DNA of 64,000 nucleotides, from positions 155,144-219,143 of the forward strand of contig NMRB01000561.1 in NCBI GenBank assembly GCA_002633025.1. Direction: 5' to 3'. Position 1 is the first letter of the stretch. Each line of letters starts with the position of its first letter. A model generated the notes under the pieces. The model was not told the origin of the DNA, searched no databases, and was given only the letters and a program-made list of their open reading frames with translations. Origin of the DNA: Notospermus geniculatus (lineage: Eukaryota; Nemertea; Pilidiophora; Heteronemertea; Lineidae). Positions 35,101-46,200 of the stretch are shown here, one piece after another. The translations under genes were made by a program, and so were the position numbers.

Positions 35101-37158
35101 GATCGATGAGGTCTTGTTTCTGAGAATGCCGAGTGTTCACATACCTGGTTTCCTCCTACGTATTGTCCAGTATTGTTTGTTTACAAAATAATGTTTAAAT
35201 GTCTTTCAGTCTGCACCATTGTTCACCCCGTGGTTGTACCCAGTAAGTGCACGTCTTGTCGGTTGACAGACCTTTGTTAGCTAGTCTCTCTCCACTGCTA
35301 CCATTCCAGTGCTTCCTCTCTCTCTCTCCACTGCTACCATTCCAGTGCTTCCTCTTTCTCTCTCCACTGCTACCATTCCAGTGCTTCCTCTTTCTCTCTC
35401 CACTGCTACCATTCCAGTGCTTCCTCTCTCTTTCTCCACTGCTACCATTCCAGTGCTTCCTCTCTCTTTCTCAACACTGTATTCATTTCCTTGCAGCATT
35501 CTGATTCTTCTCAAAATATATCTTGTTGGGGACACCTCTGCCTGGAGGACACTCTCTATTAGCCCTTTCGCTGCTCGGCACAGAAAAATTACGACTCTAC
35601 ATGTATCTCTTAAAAGAAAGCCAATTTCTCTGGCAGCTGGCCTCTTTTCATACTTTCTTTTTATAGAGAATTTCTTTTTATAGAGCATGCTAATTGCATA
35701 CTCAGGTTACAGGATTCCTGACTAGCTTGTTTGCTCTGCGACAGCTTATTCTAAATACACTGTAGCTGGCCTAACCGTCCTCGTCACCCTCTGCTATACA
35801 GGTGGGCGTGGCTACTATCGCTGGTTGCTTTTGCAAAGTGTCTTTAACTCAAGACCAGGGGTCCAGACCGCCCCTGCTCTAACCAACCAATTTTCATCAG
35901 GATTGGTGGCCATCTCTGCACCACCCTGCAAGAAAATCCTGAATCTGCCTCTTACTATTGGACAGCTGCGCTGTCATAAGCATGTTTAGTTTATCTTATT
36001 GTCAACTGTGAGTTCAAAGGCCACAGCAGGCATCGGAAACCGACCTTTATTAAAAGGACACCCTCCATTCCGCTGTTCAACTCTTTGATTCTGTTTCCAG
36101 AGTGATTTCCAAGAAGGCCTCATCAACGTCCAAGCGCCAGGACTGACGAAGTCTGCCACCGCGATCCAGCTCGATGAGAACATGACAGCTGGTGACATTG
36201 TTGCCAAATTCAAACCTCGGGGGTCAAAATCGGGAGAAAGTGCTTACGTTAGTCGGTAAGTCCCGGTGTAACGTTTTTCAGTGTGGCCGTTTTTCTGTGT
36301 GATTCCCATTGTTCGGCACACACTGGGAAACGGACCCGCTGTTTCACTGTGTGTCGCTCATTGTCAAGTCGCCGCTTATTCCGTCAATCTATTGTATTGT
36401 CACACTGGCACACGGGCCTCACTGAAAAACGTTACACCGGGTTGGAGCTGGCTCAAAATGTCTTTCCCTGAAACTTAAATAAAAACCGTGGGTATGCACT
36501 TCTGGTGCCACATTTCAGACTTATGCACGAATGGTGCAGTGTAGGAGTGTTCAAATTGCATCCAAGAGGCCATGGTTCAACCCTCTTGGTCCTATCCAGG
36601 GATGCAGTGTCAATTTTTGTGTACATTTTCAGGAGCCTGCCGCCTGGCTGTGTCAACCTGAAGAATGCAGCCTATGCGGAAGAAAGTGCTTATTTATTTG
36701 AAATTGGTGGTAATATAGGTGAGTATTATGCCCTCATGGAGACAGGCAGGGCCTGATATCAGTTACCCAGTACTAGCAGCCTCCGGCAGTTGCTGACATT
36801 GTATACCAGGAACTGACAGTTGCTGACATTGTATACCAGGAACTGACAGTTACTGACGTTGTAAATTAGGAACTGACATCTTTGTAAACCCAGTACTACC
36901 AGGTACTGATAGTTCCTGATGAATCCTGTGTATGCCTGGTACTACCAGGTACTGAGAATTATTGATATATCCTGTGTATACCTGGTACTACCGGGTTCTG
37001 GCACTGAAAGGCTTGAGATAGATTTCTTCATGCAATAATATTGTCTTATGTTTATTTCAGGGGAAAGATGCTTAGACCATAACACGAATATGTTGACCAT
37101 GTTCAAGACCAACCCGAATGCAGAATGGATCATCAAAAATTGTGAACCACTTCTCTAG
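29128..37158 (+). CDS. ARHGAP18: Rho GTPase-activating protein, ARHGAP18/28/40 family
   Basis: Fifteen exons join in phase: 29128-29263, 30183-30418, 30896-31049, 31293-31432, 31997-32101, 32446-32608, 32850-32941, 33133-33370, 33883-33965, 34268-34549, 34870-34932, 35210-35242, 36101-36255, 36633-36718, 37061-37158. The product is 687 residues (676 if the 33-nt exon 35210-35242 is skipped), against about 660 for human ARHGAP18. Family marks: EYWNEVKDIEENKE near the start, GEIETKWLTDAGYGHLV, TRTQAAAVKRRV, then the RhoGAP domain (about 310-520) with the arginine finger Arg359 in EEGILRIPG and MIIAPNLF (474-481), and the C-terminal YLFEIGGNIGERCLD. Members turn off RhoA-type GTPases by speeding GTP hydrolysis and shape actin and cell polarity (family knowledge; Drosophila conundrum is a member). 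The ATG at 29128 follows a possible acceptor at 29095, so an untranslated first exon may lie upstream. Confidence 0.95.
29300..29530 (-). mobile_element. SINE family A copy
   Basis: Reverse orientation: GGAGAAAACCTGTGCTGGCA, GAGTCAGCTCTGTCACAT and CCACTCTACAGCC are the complement of the head and body seen at 54073-54300. In the first intron of the ARHGAP18-like gene. Confidence 0.55.
30440..30525 (-). mobile_element. SINE family A fragment
   Basis: GGGATTGAACCCTGAACCTC (B-box complement) and CACTGCACCACTCTGACAGG (A-box complement) are intact; the body is missing. Confidence 0.6.
30535..30775. mobile_element. Two adjacent inverted-repeat elements
   Basis: Two related units, about 30535-30640 and 30660-30775, each with TTTGCAAATGCTTTTACTTA- or GCTAGCAAATGCTTTGACTT-type left ends and complementary right ends (AAGCATTTGCTAGCTTTT). 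In an ARHGAP18-like intron. Confidence 0.65.
31834..31996. repeat. 32-bp tandem repeat ending in a splice acceptor
   Basis: Five copies of a 32-bp unit containing GAGATTTGGGTCAATTT and AAACTTTGACTTTC. The last copy ends ACTTTCAG, which is the acceptor of the exon starting 31997. Confidence 0.9.
33435..33650. mobile_element. MITE with long terminal inverted repeats
   Basis: Starts CACTCCAAAAGGGTGCAGCA and ends TGCTGCACTCTTTTGGAGTG; complementarity continues inward (CACCTGACGGGTCAG against CTGACCCATCAGGTG). Between ARHGAP18-like exons at 33370 and 33883. Confidence 0.9.
34058..34215 (+). mobile_element. SINE family A copy
   Basis: GGCTGTCATAGTGGCCCAGT and GGATCCAGGTTCAATCCTC are A- and B-box-like, followed by the family body ending CAAGTTTCCTCCTGCTGTAA. 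Confidence 0.6.
34570..34690. mobile_element. MITE family 2 copy
   Basis: Contains GATCAGTGGGGGCAAGTTT, CCGTCCTCCCACTGATCAC and inner GTAATAGCTGTGCTGTATG. In the intron after exon 34268-34549. Confidence 0.45.
34946..35051. repeat. Near-perfect hairpin in ARHGAP18-like intron
   Basis: Left AGGCCTTTCC...GGGGAGCTAAAAT and GCACCTCGCAA; right TTGCGAGGTGCATGCAC, ATTTTAGCTCCCC and GGAAAGGCCT. The arms fold into a stem of about 45 bp with a loop of roughly 10 bases. Confidence 0.85.
35285..35475. repeat. 36-bp tandem repeat
   Basis: Five copies of a 36-bp pyrimidine-rich unit (TCTCCACTGCTACCATTCCA then GTGCTTCCTCTTTC), 40 bp downstream of the 33-nt exon 35210-35242. Any long open frame here is a product of the repeat. 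Confidence 0.95.
36262..36441. mobile_element. MITE at a splice donor
   Basis: Starts CCCGGTGTAACGTTTTTCAG and ends CTGAAAAACGTTACACCGGG, exact complements. It begins immediately after the donor GTAAGT (36256-36261) of the exon 36101-36255. Confidence 0.9.
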
Positions 37159-37351
37159 GCACGGTGCAACGATGCGGAGAGGAAAAGACGAAGAAGAGAA
37201 GAATGTTAGCCGCTAGTCAGCGCCTCCATTTTCATGCATGATAACCTCTGAGATGTTGAACAAGATGCAAATAGCCAATTGTTGTGAATTTCATTGCATT
37301 TAATTTATGAACAAAGACAATAAGTATGTGCTTTCAGTTGACACAACCACT

Positions 37352-37552
37352 AAAGGTGTTGCTCCACGTCGGAGTGAGAGTTAGCTCCTGAAAGTTGGCT
37401 CTTTATGGGTACCGTAATTCACCACTGTTGGCTTCCGTACGACTTGCACTAAGACCAATAACAGAGGTGACTGCCCATAGTTTTCTATGGTTGAGGTGCC
37501 CATAGAGAGCCAACTTACACAAGAAAATCTGGCTTGGAGCACCGCCTTTAAA
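37352..37552. mobile_element. MITE family 1, full copy
   Basis: GTGTTGCTCCACGTCGGAG and CTTGGAGCACCGCCTTTAAA at the ends; GAGAGCCAACTTACACAAG inside. It falls in the presumed 3' UTR of the ARHGAP18-like gene. Confidence 0.8.
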
Positions 37553-38638
37553 GAGAACCTGCTTGAACTTCATCTCATTATGACGTGGTACGACACTCCG
37601 TAGTCAAACATCCCTTAGTTATATCATCCAGAAATAGACCAGGCTGTCACTTCAGGAATGCTTTCTTATTGTAACGAACGTTGTTCTCAAACCCTACTCG
37701 GGTTTACACCTCTAATGATGTGGCTTTCACGAATCATGCTGTATGGATCTGCAGTATTACATTTTTCGGTGTTAAAAGTATTGATATGTAATTTGAAACC
37801 AATATTGGTCAATTTATTGTATTTTATCACTCTAATGAGGACAGCCATTGGTTATGAAGGCACTGGAACCTTCTGGGTGCAGAAATACTTTGATGGCAGT
37901 GTCGGGGAGGACTTGACGTCAAATCAGCACCACAAATGTGAAAGATATTGTAAATAATATAGACCGTTGTGTCCTCATTAGGGGGAAGGTCACTTTATTA
38001 AACTGTTCAGTATAAAATGTGGAAGGGACTTCACGCTGGACCATGGAGTTTTACTCTTCACGCGATATAAGTATTTTGGTCCTGCACTTCCCAGCCGTAT
38101 GGCGGGGTTACACTTCGGCTGCATACGAAGTCCAATGAACGGCAACCGCCGCAGAGTTGGTTGACATTATCTCTTGCTTTGTTGTCATCCGACATCGCTC
38201 GATGATGGAGATGCCGGTAGGTCGAAGTGTAAACTCGCCTTGACACTCAACAGAACCTTTGCTGGAACATTCCATTGTGGAAATCAAGGGGTGAAGCAAG
38301 GTGTCCATTGGGGTGAGTTGGACTATTGTGATGTGGACCCATCACATTAATTTATGGGGGTGTTGGAGAGTCTGATGAGAGATACACATCAAGATTTTTA
38401 TGTGAATGGTGTTTTGATGGTGTGACTGTTACCTATTGAGTACTTAAACCCTTGAATCTACCACCCCCGTTTTTAGCGAAAGTCTATTTTTCTTGAGTCA
38501 GTTATGATAATTTGAACTGGTCTTGCAGTTGTTGGGTGAGTCGTAGTTTCAAGTTGTGAATAAACCTATTTATATTTTAAAGAGACTATTTATATATCAT
38601 GTATAAAGTACTTAACAAGGTATTATGCCCATGCCTGT

Positions 38639-39195
38639 TGGGGGGGGGCAGGGACAGAATCTATCAATACCAAATTCCAATTCAATCCTGCATTCAGACA
38701 CTATGACTGGCCTGACCAATTCGCTTTAAGGATGTGACTTGACTCAGTGATATACCAAAGTGCGATCATTCTTTACTGAAGAAACCTCGTCCCCAGGTTG
38801 TACGTGCAGTATTACTTGTTCTGACATGACATTTTTGGATCATCGGCAACCTACTTGAGTTGAATATTGTGTTTTCACTGCTATAAAGCCGCAACCTTTT
38901 GGTATTACTTGTTGAGGACAATATTGTCTCATTGAACAACTGGGTTGGAGGCTTTTCTCCGAGGGGGGTCTGTGTTTTACTTGATGGGATCAAAGTCTCT
39001 TTGTTTTATTTACTTTGTATGTTTTCCCACCTCATTTTGAGGGAAATTGACCAAGATCTGATGAGTTACATGATGTGAAGTAAAGAGTTTAATCTGTCCT
39101 AAACCATATCCCATAAACCTGCCAAATCATAAGTATTTTCAACATGTTTTAAAACCTTTTAGAAGTTGATCATTTTTTTGGAGTTTTTCGCTATT
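38639..39195. repeat. Duplicated block, left copy (stops at N gap)
   Basis: Poly-G then CAGGGACAGAATCTATCAAT through to TTTTTCGCTATT at the gap edge. Nearly identical to 39322-39884; differences are a few substitutions and short indels. Confidence 0.9.
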
Positions 39196-39321
39196 NNNNN
39201 NNNNNNNNNNNNNNNNNNNNNNNNNNNNNNNNNNNNNNNNNNNNNNNNNNNNNNNNNNNNNNNNNNNNNNNNNNNNNNNNNNNNNNNNNNNNNNNNNNNN
39301 NNNNNNNNNNNNNNNNNNNNN

Positions 39322-39884
39322 GGGGGGGGGCAGGGACAGAATCTATCAATACCAAATTCCAATTCAATCCTGCATTCAGACACTATGACTGGCCTGACCA
39401 ATTCGCTTTAAGGATGTGACTTGACTCAGTGATATACCAAAGTGCGATCATTCTTTACTGAAGAAACCTCGTCCCCAGGTTGTACGTGCAGTATTACTTG
39501 TTCTGACATGACATTTTTGGATCATCGGCAACCTACTTGAGTTGAATATTGTGTTTTCACTGCTATAAAGCCGCAACCTTTTGGTATTACTTGTTGAGGA
39601 CAATATTGTCTCATTGAACAACTGGGTTGGAGGCTTTTCTCCAAGGGGGGTGGGGTCTGTGTTTTATTTGATGGGATCAAAGTCTCTTTGTTTTATTTAC
39701 CGTACATTGTATGTTTTCCCACCTCATTTTGGGGGAAATTGACCAAGATCTGATGAGTTACATGATGTAAAGTAAAGAGTTTAATCTGTCCTTAACCATA
39801 TCCCATAAACCTGCCAAATCATAAGTATTTTCAACGTTTTAAAACCTTTTAGAAGTTGATCATTTTTTTGTGAGTTTTTCGCTA
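39322..39884. repeat. Duplicated block, right copy (starts at N gap)
   Basis: Begins at the gap with the same poly-G and CAGGGACAGAATC, and continues past the point where the left copy ends. See the finding on false duplication. Confidence 0.9.
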
Positions 39885-42800
39885 TTTGTTCATGGTACCT
39901 TGCTGGCTGAGGCACAACGAATGGCCTTATATCAGTATTTCTGGTTGCAGTCCTGTTGTCAACATTTGTGACGTCTGCCATCTGTGATGGTTACCATAAC
40001 AACCGTTTCCTCAACATTAGAGCTGGCTGGCCCACATCTGTCTTGAACTCCATCCATTCCGTTTTCTTATTTCCATAGAAACCAGGTGACTTTCAGCCAG
40101 TTGTATTATGCTTGTCTCTAGCTGCTATACTCCAAAAAGTTGTGCCTTTGTGCTGCAGGAGTTATTCCATAATGACTCAGTCATAAAATGGCTTTAATTT
40201 TTACTGAAGCTGATAGCCAAATAGCTGGCGCCACATAGTTCATGTCTATGAGATTGGGAACTATGTCTTTGAGCTGTGTTGCTGACATAGAACTCATGGA
40301 GATGAGGTATGGTAGCACGCACAGGTTTTAGCTCACAGAGATGAGGTAGCACGCATAGGTTTTAGCTCACAGACATGGCTAACAGAGATAATCTCATTGA
40401 AATTTCTGTATGCATGCTACCAGCTTAAGCGTGCTAGGCCTACTGATGTAGATTGTGTCAGTTGAAGACTACCTCTGCAGAGTGTCTTAAAATCCACCTA
40501 TGCTTAGCCTTAGGTCCCTCTCGGGTAAATTTCTAGAACATTCTGCTGGTAAATTTTCAAAACATCCTGCACTGCCTTCTTGAACTGTCCAGTAGCCCCA
40601 CTAGCTGCTTGGTATCTTGCCATTTGAAATGAAATATACTGCTTACAACTTCACCGTTGAGATTTACTGCCTGTAGTATTAAAGACAACTCTCTAGATCC
40701 TATTGTTAGCTCAAAGGGTATTGAAAAACTTAAAAACAGTATTCCTGGCTTCAGTGAAATTTCAGCACTAGAATACAATATTCTGAGAATCAGTACCGGT
40801 GCATGCATAAACACTCATTTAGAATTTTGTTCTTGCTTCGCAAATTTGTGTGTTCTTTCTGTTCTTAAGCGATCTTTCTTTGTCATCTTTTGCTATTCTA
40901 GTCTCAAATGCCTTAATATTCTACTTTCTTCTACATTCCATGCATTTCTTTTATGCATTCTCTTCCCAAAGTTGAGTATTTCACTTTGATTTTCGCTTTG
41001 ATTTTGATCAAAGTGAAACAAATTTGGGAACAAGTCAATTTACAGCTGACTGTTGTTTTGAGAATCAAGTCTCTGGTGTTTGACCTTGAACCTGAAGGTC
41101 ATGGAGTCACAGTTGTTTGACCTTCAATCTGAAGGTGTGTCGTGTGGTCCCAGGTTTTTGACGTTTAACCTCAAGGTCGTGGGACATCGGCATGTAGGCC
41201 TACGTTGGCGTATGGGGTAGGTCTGATGGAATAGGCATGCTCTGTCTTTTAATAAAAACCTCAAAATGTAACTGGTACAAACATCTTTTGACAATCTTAT
41301 GTTATCATGAGACTTAAAGGGGTCCTGGCCCTGCAAAACTGGCTGGCATAAAATCTTGCCACCAAGTTTGTTTGCTTGAATCTCATATGTCTGCTCTGCG
41401 TCATTGTATACATTTCTCAAACCATCAGCACTGTGCAGTATGAAATAAAAAATTGCTTGGCTTTCTGTGTGAATCAAATGAAACTGATAGACCATGTACA
41501 GGACATGTTGTAACATTCATGAATGTAAAATAAATGTAATGTAATTTAGTAAAAATCGTATTCACGATTAGAATTTACCTGAAGGTCACAAAATTTATCC
41601 TGTTCATGACTGTACTGCACTGGGTATAAAAAAACTGGGTTTGATAATTTTTCAGGTAGATACCGGGTAGCCTACCCTCTTAATGAACCCACAGAATGAG
41701 TCAGGACATCGTAAAATGAATGGTTGGTGAACTTTTGTGTGAACAATACCTTCAGACAAAATATGTCGCTGAGAATTTTAGAGGATTCAGCCGTCCGCAG
41801 ATTTGGATTGCTGTTTTGTTTTTGTTGCTGTTAGTCACATATGGGTACAATGTAAAATGTTAGAGCTATTTTACTAAAGATGACACTGTAATGTAATAAT
41901 TGTCAGAGCTTATACAGTATGGTATGAAATAAAACTCAAACCAAAAACAGTATGCATATTCATCCTTCTGTTCTTTATTTACTAGACAAACGGCTTGCCA
42001 TATAAGGTACAGCAAATCTCTTGGGAGAACTGTGGATAAACTGGTCTCTGCCTCTCATACCAGTACCGGTATATAAAATCGGATGGCTACAAGGGCAGCA
42101 GACCAGTCTAAGGCCAAGTAAAAAAATAGATTAACGTCCCCCGGCCTCCCGCCACCAAAAAGTGCAAAAACTGCGAAAAGATTTTACAATGCATTTCTTA
42201 TTAAAAGAATACCTCCCCAAAATTTTGGCAATCTCTGAAAATATTTTATTTTATTTTGAAATACTTTTCAGCCTCAAACTAGTAAAAATAAAAAATAAAA
42301 CCTCCCCCCACCCTATTCAAGTAAAAAAGGACAAGTTCCTTCAAAATAAATCAGATGTTTTGACAATAACCAGGATCAAGTTTGTCGTTTTTACCAGCCT
42401 CAGAATCAAATAAACTTCTCCGCAGTCGTTGGTATTGTTTTTCGAGGTGTAGTGGCCGAAAAAAATTAGGCTTTTCCCTTGAACATATTGAATTCGCGTT
42501 GTGACATTTGCCAACCACGTGCCTATGTTTTCATAGTGATTCTAAAAATAGTAACGCCATAAAAGGAAATGCTCAGAAGCCAACACCGAACCCTCATAGC
42601 CCTAGCGGTGGGTTCTGGAACCAAACTAGAGAAATCATACAAATCTGTGAAAACCCATGACGTAATATGTAATTTGCATATCAAAATGAGAAATCACGAA
42701 ATCCCGTTGGTGCCGCTTTCTTAGGGTCAAAGGTCAGTCAGTGCTTTTATTGACATTCCCAGCTTTGTCACATGGGTGCGGAAGACATGATGAGAAGGCC

Positions 42801-43098
42801 TAGGCGCCTGATGATAATATATCAAACGAAGTATTGATTTGACACCGTTGGCCCGAAGGCCTGCCCTATCACTATGTAGGCCTATGTCATCATGCACTCT
42901 TCTTGGCAGTCTTTGATCATGCTTAGTTGCTTCCTGGTTATTTTATAGGCCTAGGTAGGTAACAAGCACAAGCCCAGTTTGAGTTTGACTCGGACAGTCA
43001 GTGAGTTGGTGAGTATCGGGGTACCATCACATGGGGCCTGTCATTCTCATCCCAGTAGCCTAGTCTCCAGCATAGGCCTGCCAGCATGGCCAGCCTCC

Positions 43099-43147
43099 CC
43101 ACTCCACCCCACCCCACCCACCCACCCCACCCCACCCACAGCCCCAC
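43099..43147. repeat. CCCAC-type microsatellite
   Basis: Uninterrupted CACCC/CCCAC repeat in the first intron or 5' region of DENND3. Confidence 0.9.
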
Positions 43148-43224
43148 AGTATGAGGATTTCTGGCCTACGTACACCATATCTGATCAAGTGTTTCTATTG
43201 CATTTCAGACAACGAGCTGAGACG

Positions 43225-46200
43225 ATGACGAGTAAACTTCACAACTGTCTCGCTGAGATGCTGGTCTCGGTCGGCATGGATAGGGACTCCGGGCTACAGC
43301 CACTCGTCGAGCCAGCAGTAAGGAGTCTTTCAGTCCTTGTTGTGTGAGAGCTTGTGAACAAACACCTTTCTGAACGCTACATCTTCAAGGTCTTGAAAGT
43401 CTGTGAGAGAATTGATATGAGTTCCAACCCTGAGCAGAGACATAAAATCCCCTCCAAGAATCTTCACAGAGTGACCCTAGCAGGGCTTGAGCTGGCCATT
43501 ACTTTTTTTAGCCAAAGTAAGGAACCTATTGAACCCTGAACAATAGGGCCTATTGTTCAACAGTGGATTTTCTTTACTTTGACTAAGAAAAGAAATGGCC
43601 AGCTCCAGCCCTGCCTAGGTGTAACGTTCACTATTACGCAATCACATTATAGAAGGGTGTTGCTGGCAAGTCTTCCACGCAAACTTTCATTTTGCCTCTT
43701 TATCATCAAAGTTTCAGCTCAGTCTTTTCTAGAGTTTCAGATTGTAAAGTTCCACTTGAAAAAGACCCCGGTTGGGGTCGAAAATTCGTGAATTCTGGAG
43801 ATTGACTTCTTGCTTTTTATCATCAAAGTGATAGTTCAGATCAAAATTACTTTCCATTACCGGTAATCTGAATACCGGTATTATAAAAGCAAACAATATT
43901 CTTATGTAACGAAAACGTACCATAATATCCTTTGTCAATTTCATATGCATGTATTTTTTTCACTTTTCTGCTGATTGTTTGCCATTTCTGACCCACCGGT
44001 GGAGCACCTATATGTTCAAGAGTCGGCTGACCCAATTTCTAAGAACTCAGGATTTCCAACTGAAAACCACCCTGTTCTCTAACCTGCACTTGTTTGTTTT
44101 ATCAATTCTTTTCTTTCACAAGATTGAACTATAAAATGTGTGTACCGCCATTTTCTTTTAGGATCCCGATGACCTTGACATCCACGGAATATTCCACGAG
44201 CGATTTGAACCTCGACTTCTAGCAGCAATAACCAAGACAACCGCCTTGTTTCCCCAAGCTGAGATGCAACTAGATTGGGCGTACCCACCGAGAGAAATGA
44301 ACCCAAATCGTCCAGATCGTCGGCAAGGAGCTGTCCGTCCTGACAACAGCCCTTTGACAAAAAGAAGAATGTCATCACGGGCTTTGTCAATGCGTCCGAC
44401 TGAAAATGTGAATTTCCGCCGCCAAAGCAGCAGAGTCTCAGCTAAACCAGTGCCAAACTCTGAACTTGTCATCGCTCCAGAGATTGTTAATTCTTTGCCG
44501 ACATTATGTTTCCCTGGTAAGTATCACGCCCTGTAGAGGTAGTATTCACTGGACAAACTGGCATGTGTACCAGCCACTCACTAACACTTTCAATGGCAGT
44601 GGCATTTACAATCTGAATGGCCATTTTCAAGCTTGGGGTGAGAATCCCAGAGTTCACCCTGTTCCGGTCTGCTAAAGAGGCCATGAAAAATATAAATCTA
44701 CTGTATGGACATAATATTGAGCCTGGAGTAGTGGTAAAACTTTTTGTAACACCCTGTGTATGGCTACCTAATCACTGTCTTTCCATATTTGCAGAGGGAG
44801 TGTATGTTTCCACCATTCGGAACCCAGAGCAAGTGCAGTATCATATTCTGACAGACATAACAGGAAAGAGGACTTATGCAACTTGCTTGACACTGTACCG
44901 CCCTTTCATTGCTAGAAAGGTGAGGTAAAATATTGCTTGACGGTAATAATTACCGCCGTATACAGCGCATTTCCCGGTAATACAGTCTCTTCCTGAACTT
45001 TCCTGGGGATCTCGAGGAGTAACTCATTTAGCACATCACTTGATTCTTTCAGATCAGTTGAGAACACATATTGGCGACTGTGCTGAGAATTGAACCAGGG
45101 AGCTCTTGATCCCGAGTCCGACGCTCGACCACTTTGCCACTGCGCTCCTTGTAGATTACACTGAAATGCATCACTCTTCCCTCCAGCTGAATAATGCAAC
45201 TGCTCAGTTTCCAGTTTCCTTGTGTTTCCACAGAAATAAGAAAAATCTCAATACTCTATTAAAAATGTGTTCTTTGATCTCAAATTCTTTTCATTACAGT
45301 CCAAAAACGGTGAGATGTTTACAATCCAACCTGAAGATCCTGATATAACAGTTGATAAAGATGAGGTGAAATGTTTCGTACCGGCTTGTCTGATTCTCAT
45401 TTCAAAGTATCCATATCTGTCCGTCATGAAGGACTGCTTATCAACGTAAGTTAAAAGAGCATTCTTTGGTACGAGTTGTGAGCTGAGCTGACCGGCATCA
45501 TTTTTGGCTCTATAGACAATATTGAGTGAATAACAGCAGGAGGAAACCAGAGTGTCTGGAGAAAACCTGTGCTGTGAAAGAATGTCACCCTCTCATAACA
45601 TGAGAAATGGGTCGAAGAGGGATTTAACCCAGGACCTCAGAGGTGACAGGGACGGCTGTCTCCCCTCTGACAGCCCAGGATTACTGAGTCGTGTTCCATC
45701 ATTGCTATTTCGTCCCACCGTACATGCAGAGGATGTTGAACTACAGCTCATTCTCAGCAGGGAATGGCAAGCTGTTGAGAAGGACTAAGTAATTTTTTCT
45801 TGTTTTTTTCAGAATTCTTCCCATGATATCTGCCAAACCTGAAGAACTGCCATTCTTTTTAAAACAGTTGGCGAGCCGGGTCACCTCAACGCCTGTACCT
45901 CCGGCTGGTAGATTAGGATTGGTGAGTCAAAACTTCAAACATAAAGGCACTTCTCCACATTACTGTTTTCCTTATGCGAGCTTGCTCTCTGTGTGCAACA
46001 CAATCACAGAAAACTATGGGCAGAGGCACCTCTAAAGTTTCCTGGATTTTTCTCTTTGGGAATCCAAATTACCAATACTTCAAAAACTTGTCGTTTCAGA
46101 GTTTCGATCTGTTTGGTACCCACCTCATCCTCCAGCCGAGTGATTACCCGGACAAACCCGTCGTCGATGTCCCGTTGAGCTGCGTCTTCTTCTGCTTTTC

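Larger units (their letters stand above)
37159..43208. other. Spacer between ARHGAP18-like gene and DENND3
   Basis: Begins with the ARHGAP18-like 3' UTR (possible AATAAA at 38559-38564 and 41928-41933). It contains a family-1 MITE at 37352-37552, a duplicated block around the N gap 39196-39321, and a possible untranslated first exon of DENND3 ending at 43008 before a GTGAGT donor. No other coding exon was found. Confidence 0.55.

Noticed and set aside
35247-35688. Long frames on both strands with 12-residue repeats
   Set aside because: Generated by the 36-bp tandem repeat inside an ARHGAP18-like intron.
39159-39411. Frames spanning the second large gap
   Set aside because: Composed mostly of N; no coding evidence on either side.
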